Of a stretch of DNA of 64,000 nt, positions 1 through 6,955 are shown piece after piece. Where the stretch lies: positions 1 to 64,000 of the forward strand of contig JAFEBX010000004.1 of assembly GCA_018242425.1 (NCBI GenBank), given 5' to 3'. Every line of letters begins with the position of its first letter. The first letter of the stretch is position 1. Position numbers and translations under genes: made by a program. The DNA comes from Pseudomonadota bacterium (GTDB taxonomy: Bacteria; Pseudomonadota; Gammaproteobacteria; Xanthomonadales; Xanthomonadaceae). The notes under the pieces are model-generated. The model saw only the letters and a program-made list of their open reading frames with translations, had not been told where the DNA came from and searched no databases.

Positions 1-84
1 CTAATAATCGATTCAGTCCGCATTTTTTGCATGATCAACGCAAACAAATCTCCTTGGGCACCCTGCTTAACCCGGGTGTCAGGT
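1..84 (+). other. attC site, partial (cut by window edge)
   Basis: The 3' half of an integron attC is visible: GCTTAACCC at about 65-73 followed by the end core GTCAGGT at 78-84, the same L'/R' layout that recurs after most genes up to 10.7 kb. The 5' core would lie at or left of base 1 (the window opens with CTAATAATC). It closes a cassette whose gene is outside the window and shows that the array continues leftwards, where the integrase gene is expected. Confidence 0.6.
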
Positions 85-106
85 GCCATCGAACAGGAGG
101 CCACAA

Positions 107-172
107 ATGCCAGTCGTTTCTTTCAATAACGTCTCGCCATGCATCTTTGGCGTAGCAATTCAGGCGTCCTGA
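107..172 (+). CDS. possible 21-residue leader or remnant ORF with strong Shine-Dalgarno
   Basis: A 21-codon ORF starts 6 bases after a perfect AGGAGG at 95-100 and directly follows the end core of the first attC, the usual place for a cassette gene. The peptide (MPVVSFNNVSPCIFGVAIQA plus S) matches nothing I recognise. It may be a leader for the SDR cassette, the stub of a lost cassette gene or chance. The rest of 84-291 holds nothing else I can support. Confidence 0.3.
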   Translation: MPVVSFNNVSPCIFGVAIQAS

Positions 173-291
173 ATCGCCCCTTTATTGCTGGAGGCATGTG
201 CTTCCTGGACTCCCGAGTCAGGCCATGAAAGTGAATTCCCATCCTTTCTCCACCCGGTAAACCGCTCACTCAAACGCATCAGGAGGCAACA

Positions 292-1046
292 ATGACAACG
301 CTCACGAACAAGGTTGCGATTATCACTGGGGGAATTGGCGGCATTGGCCGGGGGATCGTTCGCCACTTCCTTGATCTAGGGGCAAAAGTTGCCGTTGTCG
401 ACATAGTCGACCAGAAGGACGGTGAATTTTCCGTAGGCGAGATGGCGGACCGAAGCCAAGCCATCTACCTGCAAAAAGACATCGCAATCCCAGAAAATGC
501 CGACCCGATTATTGATTCGACGGTAGAGCACTTTGGCGCACTACATGCCCTCATAAACAACGCCCATGCCTCCAGGCAAGCACCGGTCATGGAGACGACG
601 CAAGAGATGTGGGATCTTTCCCTAGGTACCGGGATGTACGCCACTATCAACCTTATGCGCGCCGCCTACCCAGAGCTGAAGAAGGTACAAGGGCCATCGT
701 CAACTTTGCCTCAGGTGCTGCACTAAGAGGGCAAGAAAACCAAGTTACATATGCTGCAGCGAAGGAAGCAATCCGCGCTATCACGCGTGTGGCTGCAAAC
801 GAATGGGCACGAGATGGTGTACGCGTCAACGTCGTATCACCTATCGCGCTGACCCCGGGAATATCTGCTTGGTCTCGGCAATTCCCGGAGCAATACCAGA
901 AAGTCCTCTCCGGGATTCCACTCGGACGCCTTGGCGACCCCGAGCGCGACATCGCACCTGCTGTCGCGTTCCTCGCAGGTGATGAATCCCGGTACATTAC
1001 TGGTCAGACACTCATGACCGACGGCGGCTCAATCATGCTTCGCTAA
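292..1046 (+). pseudogene. short-chain dehydrogenase/reductase, frameshifted cassette gene
   Basis: The classical SDR fold is split over two frames. The first part (292 to about 680) has the NAD(P)-binding TGGIGGIG motif at residues 12-19 and an NN(A) motif. The second part (about 680-1046) carries the catalytic serine region (NFAS), the YAAAK active-site motif and the typical C-terminal ITGQ-DGG end. The change of frame falls near 675-690, around GAAGAAGGTACAAGG; without it the gene would encode about 250 residues, normal for SDRs. A good AGGAGG precedes the start. Substrate unknown. It is either a decayed integron cassette gene or a sequencing indel. Confidence 0.8.
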
Positions 1047-1066
1047 AACAGGAAATGAAGAGCACC

Positions 1067-1176
1067 CCCTAGCCATTCACTTCAAGCTGGCGCCTATTCG
1101 CGGCATCGGTTTGGCGCTGTGATATGTTGCGCCTCAACGCCGGCGCTCGCGCTACGACTTGGCTCAGGTGCCAAGC
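1067..1176 (+). other. attC site, long type
   Basis: Lies between the SDR and GNAT cassette genes. Start core CCCTAGC at 1067-1073, then TTCAAGC, a central part with TTTGGCGC...GCGCC, then CGACTT-GGCTCAGG and the end core GCCAAGC at 1170-1176. The L' box (ACTTGG) departs from the ACTTAA seen in the other sites, so this is a divergent copy. Confidence 0.5.
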
Positions 1177-1186
1177 TTCTTTTGGG

Positions 1187-1624
1187 ATGAATATGACGAT
1201 TCAATGGACAACATCACAGGATCATATTGACTGGAAGGAACTTTCTGAGCTGTACCGCATCGCCCCGCTGGGGAGCAAGAGCCCAGAATGGCTGCAAACT
1301 GCGTACGCAAACAGCATGTTCAAGTACTTCGCGTTCGATGATGGACGTATTGTTGCTTCCGGGCGCGCTGTCGCCGATGGCGTTGATTGCTCATACTTGT
1401 GTGACATTGTTGTTCACCCGGAGCACCAGGGGACTGGGCTCGGGAAAGAAATCATCAAGAAGCTGGTTGAGAAGTCGCGCGGCCACCGAAAGATCATTCT
1501 TTATGCCGTCCCAGGCCGTGAGCCATTTTATGCAAAATTCGGTTTCCGCAGAATGAAAACCGCCATGGGCATTTTCGATGATCCTGAAAAAGCGATGTCC
1601 GGCGGCTACATAGATGAAGCCTAA
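1187..1624 (+). CDS. GNAT family N-acetyltransferase (cassette gene)
   Basis: A protein of about 145 residues with GNAT motif A: DIVVHPEHQGTGLGKEII, giving the Q/R-x-x-G-x-G acetyl-CoA pyrophosphate loop, followed by the late beta strand with FYAKFGFRR. It would transfer an acetyl group from acetyl-CoA to an amine; the substrate cannot be told. A longer reading frame opens at 1124 but that start lies inside the attC site, so ATG 1187 (or 1193) just after the recombination core is preferred. The stop is 1 base before the next attC core, as expected of an integron cassette. Confidence 0.85.
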   Translation: MNMTIQWTTSQDHIDWKELSELYRIAPLGSKSPEWLQTAYANSMFKYFAFDDGRIVASGRAVADGVDCSYLCDIVVHPEHQGTGLGKEIIKKLVEKSRGHRKIILYAVPGREPFYAKFGFRRMKTAMGIFDDPEKAMSGGYIDEA

Positions 1625-1625
1625 A

Positions 1626-1678
1626 CCCTAGTTCTTGCCAACGCCGCTTCGCGGCACGACTTAACACAGGCGCTAGGG
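1626..1678 (+). other. attC site, short type
   Basis: The best short attC in the window (53 bp). Start core CCCTAGT pairs with end core GCTAGGG (1672-1678). Between them, TTCTTGCCAACGCCGCTTCG and GCGGCACGACTTAACACAGG give the inner L boxes and the CGCTTCGCG apex, very like attC sites of mobile class 1 integron cassettes such as aadA. Confidence 0.85.
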
Positions 1679-1694
1679 CGCAGGAGGTTGCTAA

Positions 1695-2141
1695 ATGGCA
1701 GACCTGTACAACTTGGCATATATCAGCGAAACGGCTCGCGATCTTCTCTCCGCAGAAATTGATGGCATCCTGCTGGATGCTCGAATGTTCAATGCTTCAC
1801 ATGGCGTAGGCGGCGTTCTGTTCTACGGGAACGAGCGTTTCTTCCAACTACTTGAAGGATCCAAAGAATCCGTTCTTCACGTTTTTGATCGCATCAAATT
1901 GGCCAAGTCGCATCAAAACATCAATGTATTGTCGCAATCGCCCATCCCTGATCGCAGCTTTGCATCATGGCACATGGGCTTTATTGAAAATCCGGGATCT
2001 GCCATCCAAGAACTCGCGCAGGCTGCATGGATTGATTCCTTCCCGGTGACTAGAACCCGCACTGAAAAATCAGAAGGGCTTGGAATGGTCTTGTACTACT
2101 GGAACAAATGGCTTGCGGAAGCTGCTCGCCCAGTGCCCTGA
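1695..2141 (+). CDS. stand-alone BLUF-domain blue-light sensor (cassette gene)
   Basis: 148 residues; the first ~95 form a BLUF (sensor of blue light using FAD) domain. The key photocycle residues are all present: Tyr9 in LAYIS, Asn33 in MFNASHG and Gln51 in FFQLLEG, plus the later SWHMGF segment with the conserved Met. There is no GGDEF, EAL or other output domain, only a ~45-residue C-terminal extension, so it is a short BLUF protein that should signal by protein contact. A strong AGGAGG lies 8 bases before ATG 1695. It sits alone between two attC sites, with no regulator or partner gene beside it. Confidence 0.9.
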   Translation: MADLYNLAYISETARDLLSAEIDGILLDARMFNASHGVGGVLFYGNERFFQLLEGSKESVLHVFDRIKLAKSHQNINVLSQSPIPDRSFASWHMGFIENPGSAIQELAQAAWIDSFPVTRTRTEKSEGLGMVLYYWNKWLAEAARPVP

Positions 2142-2195
2142 ATAATCGCTCGAACCGGCACCGCTTCGCGATCCGACTTAATTCAAGTGTCAGAC
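2135..2195 (+). other. attC site, short type
   Basis: Begins over the stop codon of the BLUF gene (GCCCTGAAT), has CGAACCGGCACCGCTTCGCG and CGACTTAATTCAAG, and ends in GTCAGAC at 2189-2195. About 61 bp; layout matches the other sites, cores partly degenerate. Confidence 0.7.
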
Positions 2196-2209
2196 GTAAA
2201 AGGGGAACC

Positions 2210-2626
2210 ATGTCGAATCCGTACAAAGCTCCTGATTCAGGGCCCGCCAATCCAGATATTCCATTGGGAAAAAGCCCCGAAATTATCCGGAAAACCATCT
2301 CGTTGCTTTGCCTTGCCCTGGCGGTAATAGGCTTCTGGGGTGCAACTCTCTTCACGCTGCGAAACGCAAACGAATTGATCTCCTCCGGGTACGCAAGCCC
2401 ATTGGGCTTGGCTTATAGGCTGCTCTTGCCGTTTTTGCTTGTTGTCGCGACTGTGTTGTTCACTTTCAAGCGAAAGATCTCAGTTGTTGCGCTTGCAATA
2501 TATTGCGCATGGGACCTATTGATTCTTCCGAAGCCACTTAACACAATAAATGCATTGAGCATTTCCACCTTCATAGCGCTTCTTGTCTACGCGCTGTACT
2601 TGCACAAGAAAAACGTACTGAAATAG
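2210..2626 (+). CDS. small integral membrane protein (cassette gene)
   Basis: 138 residues starting MSNPYKAPDS, an N-terminal NPY-x-AP signature common in small gammaproteobacterial membrane proteins of unknown function. Four hydrophobic segments follow, at roughly residues 30-50, 64-83, 88-105 and 112-130. The ATG at 2210 has GGGGAA upstream; the longer frame from 2108 overlaps the attC and is not used. No functional motif seen. Confidence 0.75.
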   Translation: MSNPYKAPDSGPANPDIPLGKSPEIIRKTISLLCLALAVIGFWGATLFTLRNANELISSGYASPLGLAYRLLLPFLLVVATVLFTFKRKISVVALAIYCAWDLLILPKPLNTINALSISTFIALLVYALYLHKKNVLK

Positions 2627-2633
2627 CCTTCAC

Positions 2634-2754
2634 GTCCAACCAATCGTCCAGGCCAGCACCACTTCACGGCGTGATTTTGGCCTGCGCAGGCCACTTCATA
2701 GACTCCTCACAAAGCGACCGTAGCTTTCCCTTGTGAGCCCATCGAGTGCTACCA
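2634..2754 (+). other. attC site, long and degenerate
   Basis: A perfect RYYYAAC start core, GTCCAAC at 2634-2640, is followed by CCAATCGTCCAGGCC as in other sites. The 3' side is weaker: GTGAGCCCATCGAGTGCTACCA ends in GCTACCA at 2748-2754, which aligns with the L'/R' boxes of neighbours but lacks CTTAAC. Confidence 0.4.
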
Positions 2755-3063
2755 ATGCGAAAACAACTCTTCCTGCGCCCAGCCATCGCGACCACCCTTC
2801 TACTCTCCATACCTTTGGCCATGACCGCCATTGACCACAATCGACCTTCTGGCCAAGGCTGGCATTGGGGAGTCATGGACTTTGTCGTCATGGGGGCACT
2901 GCTACTGACAGCTGGAACCACCTATGAGCTGCTATCAGCCAAGGCGAGCAACAAAACCCAACAAGTGGCGCTCGGGTTACTCATAGCTGCAATCGTCCTG
3001 GCGATATGGGTGGAACTTGCTGTTGGCGGTATTAGTCAACTTGTCGACTGGGTGACGACCTAA
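2755..3063 (+). CDS. small membrane protein, three predicted segments (cassette gene)
   Basis: 102 residues starting MRKQLFLRPA with hydrophobic stretches at roughly 8-25, 40-57 and 70-93. The middle WGVMDFVVMGALLL-GTTYEL pattern is that of a widespread family of ~100-residue integral membrane proteins without assigned function. A GTG at 2746 would add three residues but lies inside the attC; ATG 2755 begins right at the end core. The TAA stop is part of the next attC start core. Confidence 0.7.
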   Translation: MRKQLFLRPAIATTLLLSIPLAMTAIDHNRPSGQGWHWGVMDFVVMGALLLTAGTTYELLSAKASNKTQQVALGLLIAAIVLAIWVELAVGGISQLVDWVTT

Positions 3064-3166
3064 CTTTTCGTTCAAACCCACCCCGCTTCGTGGCACGGGT
3101 TTGGGCTTTCCGTTACGCTAGCCAAAACCGCGCCACTGTCGGCGCGGGACAACTCAGCCGCTAGCT
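3058..3166 (+). other. attC site, long type
   Basis: Start core ACCTAAC (3058-3064) is a perfect RYYYAAC and includes the stop codon of the upstream gene. It contains CCCCGCTTCGTGGCACGGG, the shared block GGGCTTTCCGTTACGCTAGCC at 3103-3123, GGCGCGGGACAACTCAG and the end core GCTAGCT at 3160-3166. TTTGGGCT...AGCCAAA forms an extra apical stem typical of the long sites here. Confidence 0.75.
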
Positions 3167-3185
3167 TTTTAGGTGAGTGGATCGA

Positions 3186-3986
3186 ATGATCAAACTGGCA
3201 TTTCTTGTTTTATTTGCACTGTCCCAAACGGCATATGCACAATCATCCGGGCCGGAAATCCCGGACGATCTGATGCCCAACGTCCGCTCCGCGGAAATTG
3301 ATGGCGCAGCCATATACCGATACGACCACGCTGCGGCAGTGGCAACAGATGCAGCTCTAACGCTCAAGGAATTCCAGAAAGACCGGCGTATCGCCGGCTG
3401 GCTGACCGAGGACGAGGGCCGATCCACGATTGTCACCTTCTATGGGAACGAGGCTTCCCCAGGCGCTCTTTATCAGGTTACCGTTTCAGATTCTGGAAGC
3501 GTTGTTGGATCTCCAAGAACATTGGAGCCCGCAGTTCCCTTGACGTCCACCCAGTCTGCCCAAGTGTCGGCACGATCGGTTGCTTCGAAATCAGGTTTTG
3601 CTCCGTGTTCAAAATCGTATAACCCCGTGGTCCTGGCCAGGTCTAGCAACGGGGTGAATACATGGTCGGTTTATATGCTGGCTGGAACCACTACGACTGG
3701 CGTTTTGCCTGCCGGAGGCAACTACCGCATCGACACGGACGAAACGGGGAAAAACATTATCTCGACTCGTGGCTTCACCAAATCCTGCATTGAACTAACA
3801 ATGGATCGGCGTGCCGACGCACTTATGCTCACGCACCTCATGGATCCCACCCCAACTGAGATTCACGTATTCCTGAATCTCCTTGCCGGGAAACCCATGT
3901 ATCTCATAACAACCAAGAACTCCTTCATTTGGTCCATTGAAAACGGGAAAATCAAGTTCATCCAAAAAGCCCAGCCCAAAGGCTAA
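3186..3986 (+). CDS. secreted protein of unknown function (cassette gene)
   Basis: 266 residues from ATG 3186 (MIKLAFLVLFALSQTAYAQS) with a clear Sec signal peptide cut after AYA. The mature part has no recognised domain; it contains two cysteines (PCSK and KSCIEL) and a mixed beta-rich composition. A GTG at 3177 would add three residues. It is the largest intact cassette gene in the array and lies between a long attC and a region with attC fragments. Periplasmic location is inferred; function unknown. Confidence 0.7.
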   Translation: MIKLAFLVLFALSQTAYAQSSGPEIPDDLMPNVRSAEIDGAAIYRYDHAAAVATDAALTLKEFQKDRRIAGWLTEDEGRSTIVTFYGNEASPGALYQVTVSDSGSVVGSPRTLEPAVPLTSTQSAQVSARSVASKSGFAPCSKSYNPVVLARSSNGVNTWSVYMLAGTTTTGVLPAGGNYRIDTDETGKNIISTRGFTKSCIELTMDRRADALMLTHLMDPTPTEIHVFLNLLAGKPMYLITTKNSFIWSIENGKIKFIQKAQPKG

Positions 3987-4149
3987 GTGTTCGCTCATGC
4001 AGACGCCGCTTCGCGGTTCGGCGTTTGGCCCTGCGCAAAGTTTGGCCCGCTCCATTTCTTCTCTTCGGTTTTCCCCGGTTGATGGACTGGCTCTTTAGCG
4101 GCCGTCAAAACACCTCAGCACAGCCGGCAGGCATTGGCTTCGTGCTTAT
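3980..4149 (+). other. attC half-site and gene-less stretch
   Basis: Immediately after the secreted-protein stop there is the 5' half of an attC (GGCTAAGTGTTCGC then GCAGACGCCGCTTCGCGG) but no matching 3' half before a second start core at 4150. About 120 bases between them hold no ORF with a ribosome binding site. I read it as a degraded attC or an empty cassette left by deletion. Confidence 0.4.
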
Positions 4150-4245
4150 GTCTAACCTGCTCCATCACGGCGCCCGCATGCTTGCGCTACGATAGTGCGT
4201 CCTCGTTTCTGCGCGGGGCAACTTAACTCGACTCGAGTGCCGGAC
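4150..4245 (+). other. attC site, long type
   Basis: Start core GTCTAAC (4150-4156, perfect RYYYAAC) and end core GCCGGAC (4239-4245) enclose CATCACGGCGCC, CTTGCGCTACGATAG and GGGGCAACTTAACTCG. 96 bp; the L' box ACTTAAC is intact. Confidence 0.7.
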
Positions 4246-4255
4246 GGGCTTCAAT

Positions 4256-4681
4256 ATGCAGACGCGACGCGCTACAAAACAGGATTCCCCGGAAATTTCT
4301 CGGCTCATGGGCGAGCTGGGTTACCCAACACCCGCCCATGAAATCGAGCGTCGCCTCGATTTACTTTTACCAGACCCCTGCCATTTCATTTCCGTGTCCG
4401 ACGAAGGCATCGGTATTGCAGGCTGGGTAGCCGTCGAGCGCAGGATAACCCTGGAATCCGGCATTAAATTCGAGATTGTCGGCCTGGTTGTTGATTCCAG
4501 ACATCGTCGTACAGGCATTGCGCGTTCATTGATCCAAGAGGCCGAAGCCTGGGTTCGGGCAAATGGTGGTTCAGAGATCGTGGTTCGTTCAAATGTCATA
4601 AGGCAAGAGTCTCATCCCATGTACCATTCTTTGGGTTACAACCTCGCAAAAACTCAACACGTGTACGGCAAGCACGTCTAG
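4256..4681 (+). CDS. GNAT family N-acetyltransferase (cassette gene)
   Basis: 141 residues. Motif A reads LVVDSRHRRTGIARSLI, with the R-x-x-G-x-A acetyl-CoA loop; the C-terminal MYHSLGY segment is the usual last GNAT strand-helix. It starts 11 bases after the attC end core. Substrate unknown; it resembles the general AAC/RimI-like single-domain GNATs carried by many integron cassettes, so an aminoglycoside- or antibiotic-related role is possible but not shown. Confidence 0.85.
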   Translation: MQTRRATKQDSPEISRLMGELGYPTPAHEIERRLDLLLPDPCHFISVSDEGIGIAGWVAVERRITLESGIKFEIVGLVVDSRHRRTGIARSLIQEAEAWVRANGGSEIVVRSNVIRQESHPMYHSLGYNLAKTQHVYGKHV

Positions 4682-4684
4682 TTA

Positions 4685-4920
4685 GTCCTTCAATATGTGG
4701 AATACGCCAATTCAATTTCGGAGTCGGAATTGAATGGACTCGCTGAATTCGAGTTCATTGGGGGTCAGGGAAAATGACTCGTCGGGATATCCTCCTGCAT
4801 GTGGTAAATCACGCCACGCATCACCGCGGCCACGCAGCAGGAATTCTCTATTACCTCGATATTTTCCCGCCAACCACTGATTTGCCCATCTTTCCACGGA
4901 AACACACGTTTGGCACCTGA
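4685..4920 (+). pseudogene. DinB-like protein remnant (C-terminal half, frameshifted)
   Basis: Two adjacent frames together give the C-terminal half of a DinB/DUF664-type protein. About 4691-4773 encodes QYVEYANSISESELNGLAEF and then FIGGQGK; from ATG 4774 the next frame reads TRRDILLHVVNHATHHRG. The HVVNH-x-THHRG helix is the hallmark of DinB proteins and supplies two metal-ligand histidines. One base is missing in the AAAA run at 4771-4774, and the whole N-terminal half, with the first metal histidine, is absent. It is thus a broken, truncated cassette gene squeezed between the GNAT stop and the next attC. Confidence 0.7.
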
Positions 4921-4969
4921 CCAATTGTTCTTGCCAACCGCTGCTTCACAACACCGTTTCACGCCATCC
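4914..4969 (+). other. attC site, short and degenerate
   Basis: ACCTGAC at 4914-4920 (spanning the DinB-remnant stop), TTCTTGCCAACCGCTGCTTC and GTTTCACGCCATCC align with the short site at 1626, but the L' box is altered and the end core (GCCATCC, 4963-4969) is poor. Confidence 0.4.
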
Positions 4970-5000
4970 ACTATGCAATTCCGTTATTTGAGGAGGATAT

Positions 5001-5381
5001 ATGCACTATTCGCGTCTTTGCGCACTTCTGATCGATTGCAATACTCCCGATATTGATGGTGCTGCCGAGTTCTGGGCCAATGCCCTTGGCCGTGCAGTGG
5101 ATCATGCTCACCCGGGCACTCGGGGCAACTACAGAATGCTTGACACACCGCCCGACGAACCGATCGTCCAGATCCAGCGCGTCGAGCATGAAAGCCGGGT
5201 TCATATCGATATTGAGACTGACGATATACCCGCAGAAGTTTCTCGCTTGGAAGCGCTTGGCGCCATCGTTGTCTCAAAACTGGAGCGATGGGTTGTCATG
5301 GAAGCACCCACCGGGCAACGCTTCTGCGTAGTGAAAGTGCAACGACCCGGGTTTCCCAAGAACGCAACGCATTGGGATTAA
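5001..5381 (+). CDS. VOC (glyoxalase/bleomycin-resistance-like) protein (cassette gene)
   Basis: 126 residues; a single vicinal-oxygen-chelate module pair: first half LCALLIDCNTPDIDGAAEFW, second half VHIDIETDDIPAEVSRLEAL, ending RFCVVKVQRPGFP, the layout of the glyoxalase-like VOC subfamily. Such proteins bind or modify small molecules and some sequester antibiotics; no substrate can be named. GAGGAGG at about 4991 sits 4-9 bases before ATG 5001, a strong initiation site. Confidence 0.8.
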   Translation: MHYSRLCALLIDCNTPDIDGAAEFWANALGRAVDHAHPGTRGNYRMLDTPPDEPIVQIQRVEHESRVHIDIETDDIPAEVSRLEALGAIVVSKLERWVVMEAPTGQRFCVVKVQRPGFPKNATHWD

Positions 5382-5402
5382 GGATCAACCCCGCCTGGCG
5401 AT

Positions 5403-5507
5403 ATCCAACCAATCGCTGAAGCAGGCACCGCATCGCGCCACGGATCTGGACTCTGCGCAGCGCCAGCCCGGCGCCACTCCTGGTGCGACTTAACCCAAAT
5501 GTCAGGC
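5403..5507 (+). other. attC site, long type
   Basis: Start core ATCCAAC (5403-5409, perfect RYYYAAC) followed by CAATCGCTGAAGCAGGCACCG; 3' side GGTGCGACTTAACCCAAATGTCAGGC with end core GTCAGGC at 5501-5507. Both L boxes are well kept. Confidence 0.8.
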
Positions 5508-5619
5508 GCATTGTTTTCCCTACGCCACAATCGGAAAATCCCGATACCCAACTGCCTGACGCCGTGCTAACTCTCCTTCTGTCGGACTTCCCCGACATCA
5601 AGGCAACGGAGAGCCGCAT

Positions 5620-5835
5620 ATGAGCACGAAATCACGCATGGACCTTATCCTCCTACTTACTCACTGGTTCAATGGGCACTGGGAAGACCCAAGCTGGGGG
5701 AAAGACAGCCTCCACCAAGCCGTCCTCGGCACCATGATCAAAGAGCTTGCGTCAAAAATCACCGACCATGACCTTCAAAAACAGGTGACTGGGGCAGCAG
5801 ACAAAGTCATCGCAAATGGCCTCAGGGCGAATTGA
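5620..5835 (+). CDS. hypothetical 71-residue protein (cassette gene)
   Basis: 71 residues starting MSTKSRMDLI, rich in Trp and His near the front (HWFNGHWEDPSW) and helical afterwards. No family recognised. GGAGAG lies 8 bases before the ATG. Codon use is plausible and it occupies a cassette position between two attC sites, which is the main reason to believe it. The 110 bases upstream (5508-5619) hold a small hairpin (ATCGG...CCGAT) and may carry a promoter. Confidence 0.55.
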   Translation: MSTKSRMDLILLLTHWFNGHWEDPSWGKDSLHQAVLGTMIKELASKITDHDLQKQVTGAADKVIANGLRAN

Positions 5836-5848
5836 TTTTCCGTCCCGT

Positions 5849-5955
5849 GCCAACTAGTCGTCGAGCCGACGTCGCTTCGTGGCGTCGGTCTCGCGCATGA
5901 GCTACGCTAGATCGAATCCCCTGCGCCCCACTGCGCGGCCATGCTCAGGTTCAGG
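5849..5955 (+). other. attC site, long type
   Basis: GCCAACTAGTCGTCGAGCCGACG starts the site; GTCGCTTCGTGGCGTCGG, GAGCTACGCTAGA and CTCAGGTTCAGG follow, with end core near GTTCAGG (5949-5955). The L' box is CATGCTCAGG rather than CTTAACCCAGG. Confidence 0.6.
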
Positions 5956-5968
5956 CCGAATTCAACCC

Positions 5969-6301
5969 ATGATCAATCCGACTGGAAAAACAGCTGCTGG
6001 CAGGTACATGCAGTGGATCATGGCCACAATCTACGTTGTCGCGCTCGTGTTTCTGGCCTACTTGGCCGTTGCCCTCTTGCGCGCGAAATGTGAGAGTTTC
6101 GGCTGCACGGGCATTGGAGTCGGGTGGATACTCTGGATTGCAATTTCCGCGATCGCATTCGGCATTGGGATCTTCACGAAAATCGCTGCAAAAGCGGACC
6201 TGAAGCTCAACTGGATATTGGGCAAGCTACTTGTCCTCCACGCGTCATCCGGATTGGTCCTAGCAGGCGTCTATTTTCTCCACGCAATACGGACTAACTA
6301 A
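5969..6301 (+). CDS. small membrane protein (cassette gene)
   Basis: 110 residues from ATG 5969 (MINPTGKTAAG) with three hydrophobic segments at about 18-40, 50-68 and 85-105 and two cysteines in the first loop (KCESFGC). The frame is open from 5879 but that part lies in the attC. No family recognised; inner-membrane location inferred. Confidence 0.65.
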   Translation: MINPTGKTAAGRYMQWIMATIYVVALVFLAYLAVALLRAKCESFGCTGIGVGWILWIAISAIAFGIGIFTKIAAKADLKLNWILGKLLVLHASSGLVLAGVYFLHAIRTN

Positions 6302-6355
6302 CCGCCCAGGTCAACGCCGCTTCACTCCTGGTGCTGTTTGACCCAGGCGTCATCG
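6292..6355 (+). other. attC site, short type
   Basis: Overlaps the stop of the upstream gene (ACTAACTAACC), then GGTCAACGCCGCTTCACTCC and GTGCTGTTTGACCCAGGCGTCAT. The overall length (~60 bp) and the GACCCAGGCGTCA end fit the family; the cores pair imperfectly. Confidence 0.6.
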
Positions 6356-6367
6356 CGCAGGATCGAC

Positions 6368-6814
6368 ATGAAAGCGACATTCACGAAAGGCAACGGCAAG
6401 TACGACAAGCTGATCGTCGAGCGCTCAGATGGCTCGGTTGAAAGCCTCGATTGCCCGAAGCAACGCATCATCCCGCACGACATGGTCCATTTCGCCGTGG
6501 AAAGCACGCTCAGCAAGCGCGGCTTCATGGCGCGTGTCAAAGCGGGTGAACCCGCGAACTTCACCATGCAAGGAGACCCGGAAAGCGACGGGGTTGAACG
6601 CCTTGTGGAAGTCTTTCAGGGCGACGCCTGGTCCGGGGGAGCAACGCCATTCCCGGAAATGCTCGATTTGTACCTGGTCACTTGCCAAGAACGAGCCTGC
6701 TCCCCCTTCGATCTTTCCATCGAGGACATGCAGGCAATCAGGGCAACGGTCGAGGACCTGGATCGCCAATGGGACCAGGTTCCAATCGGCGGATCGCTCA
6801 GCGTGATCCTGTAA
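6368..6814 (+). CDS. conserved hypothetical protein (cassette gene)
   Basis: 148 residues starting MKATFTKGNGKYD. I recognise the CPKQ-IIPHDMVH-AVE segment at about residues 31-45 as belonging to a conserved proteobacterial hypothetical family, but know of no function. Soluble, no signal peptide, no metal-binding cluster. The frame opens at 6338 inside the attC; ATG 6368 is chosen. Confidence 0.65.
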   Translation: MKATFTKGNGKYDKLIVERSDGSVESLDCPKQRIIPHDMVHFAVESTLSKRGFMARVKAGEPANFTMQGDPESDGVERLVEVFQGDAWSGGATPFPEMLDLYLVTCQERACSPFDLSIEDMQAIRATVEDLDRQWDQVPIGGSLSVIL

Positions 6815-6931
6815 AACACCCCCGCTCCACGGCTCGTTCGTGTCGCCGTCGCTTCATGGCGCGGCCTTGGGCTTTCCGCTACGCTAGCCCAAAATTCGCG
6901 CTCCCAGCGCGACTCAACTCGGGTGTCAGGG
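6807..6931 (+). other. attC site, long type
   Basis: Shares GTCGCTTCATGGCGCGG, the block GGGCTTTCCGCTACGCTAGCCC (6869-6890, nearly identical to the one at 3103) and GCGACTCAACTCGGG, ending in GTCAGGG at 6925-6931. The start core is unclear, somewhere near the upstream stop codon. Confidence 0.7.
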
Positions 6932-6955
6932 CTTGCCAGGGAGAATCCAGTGACC

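Noticed and set aside
292-1046. Programmed frameshift in the SDR gene
   Set aside because: The junction has no slippery heptamer followed by a structured region; simple decay or sequence error is enough.
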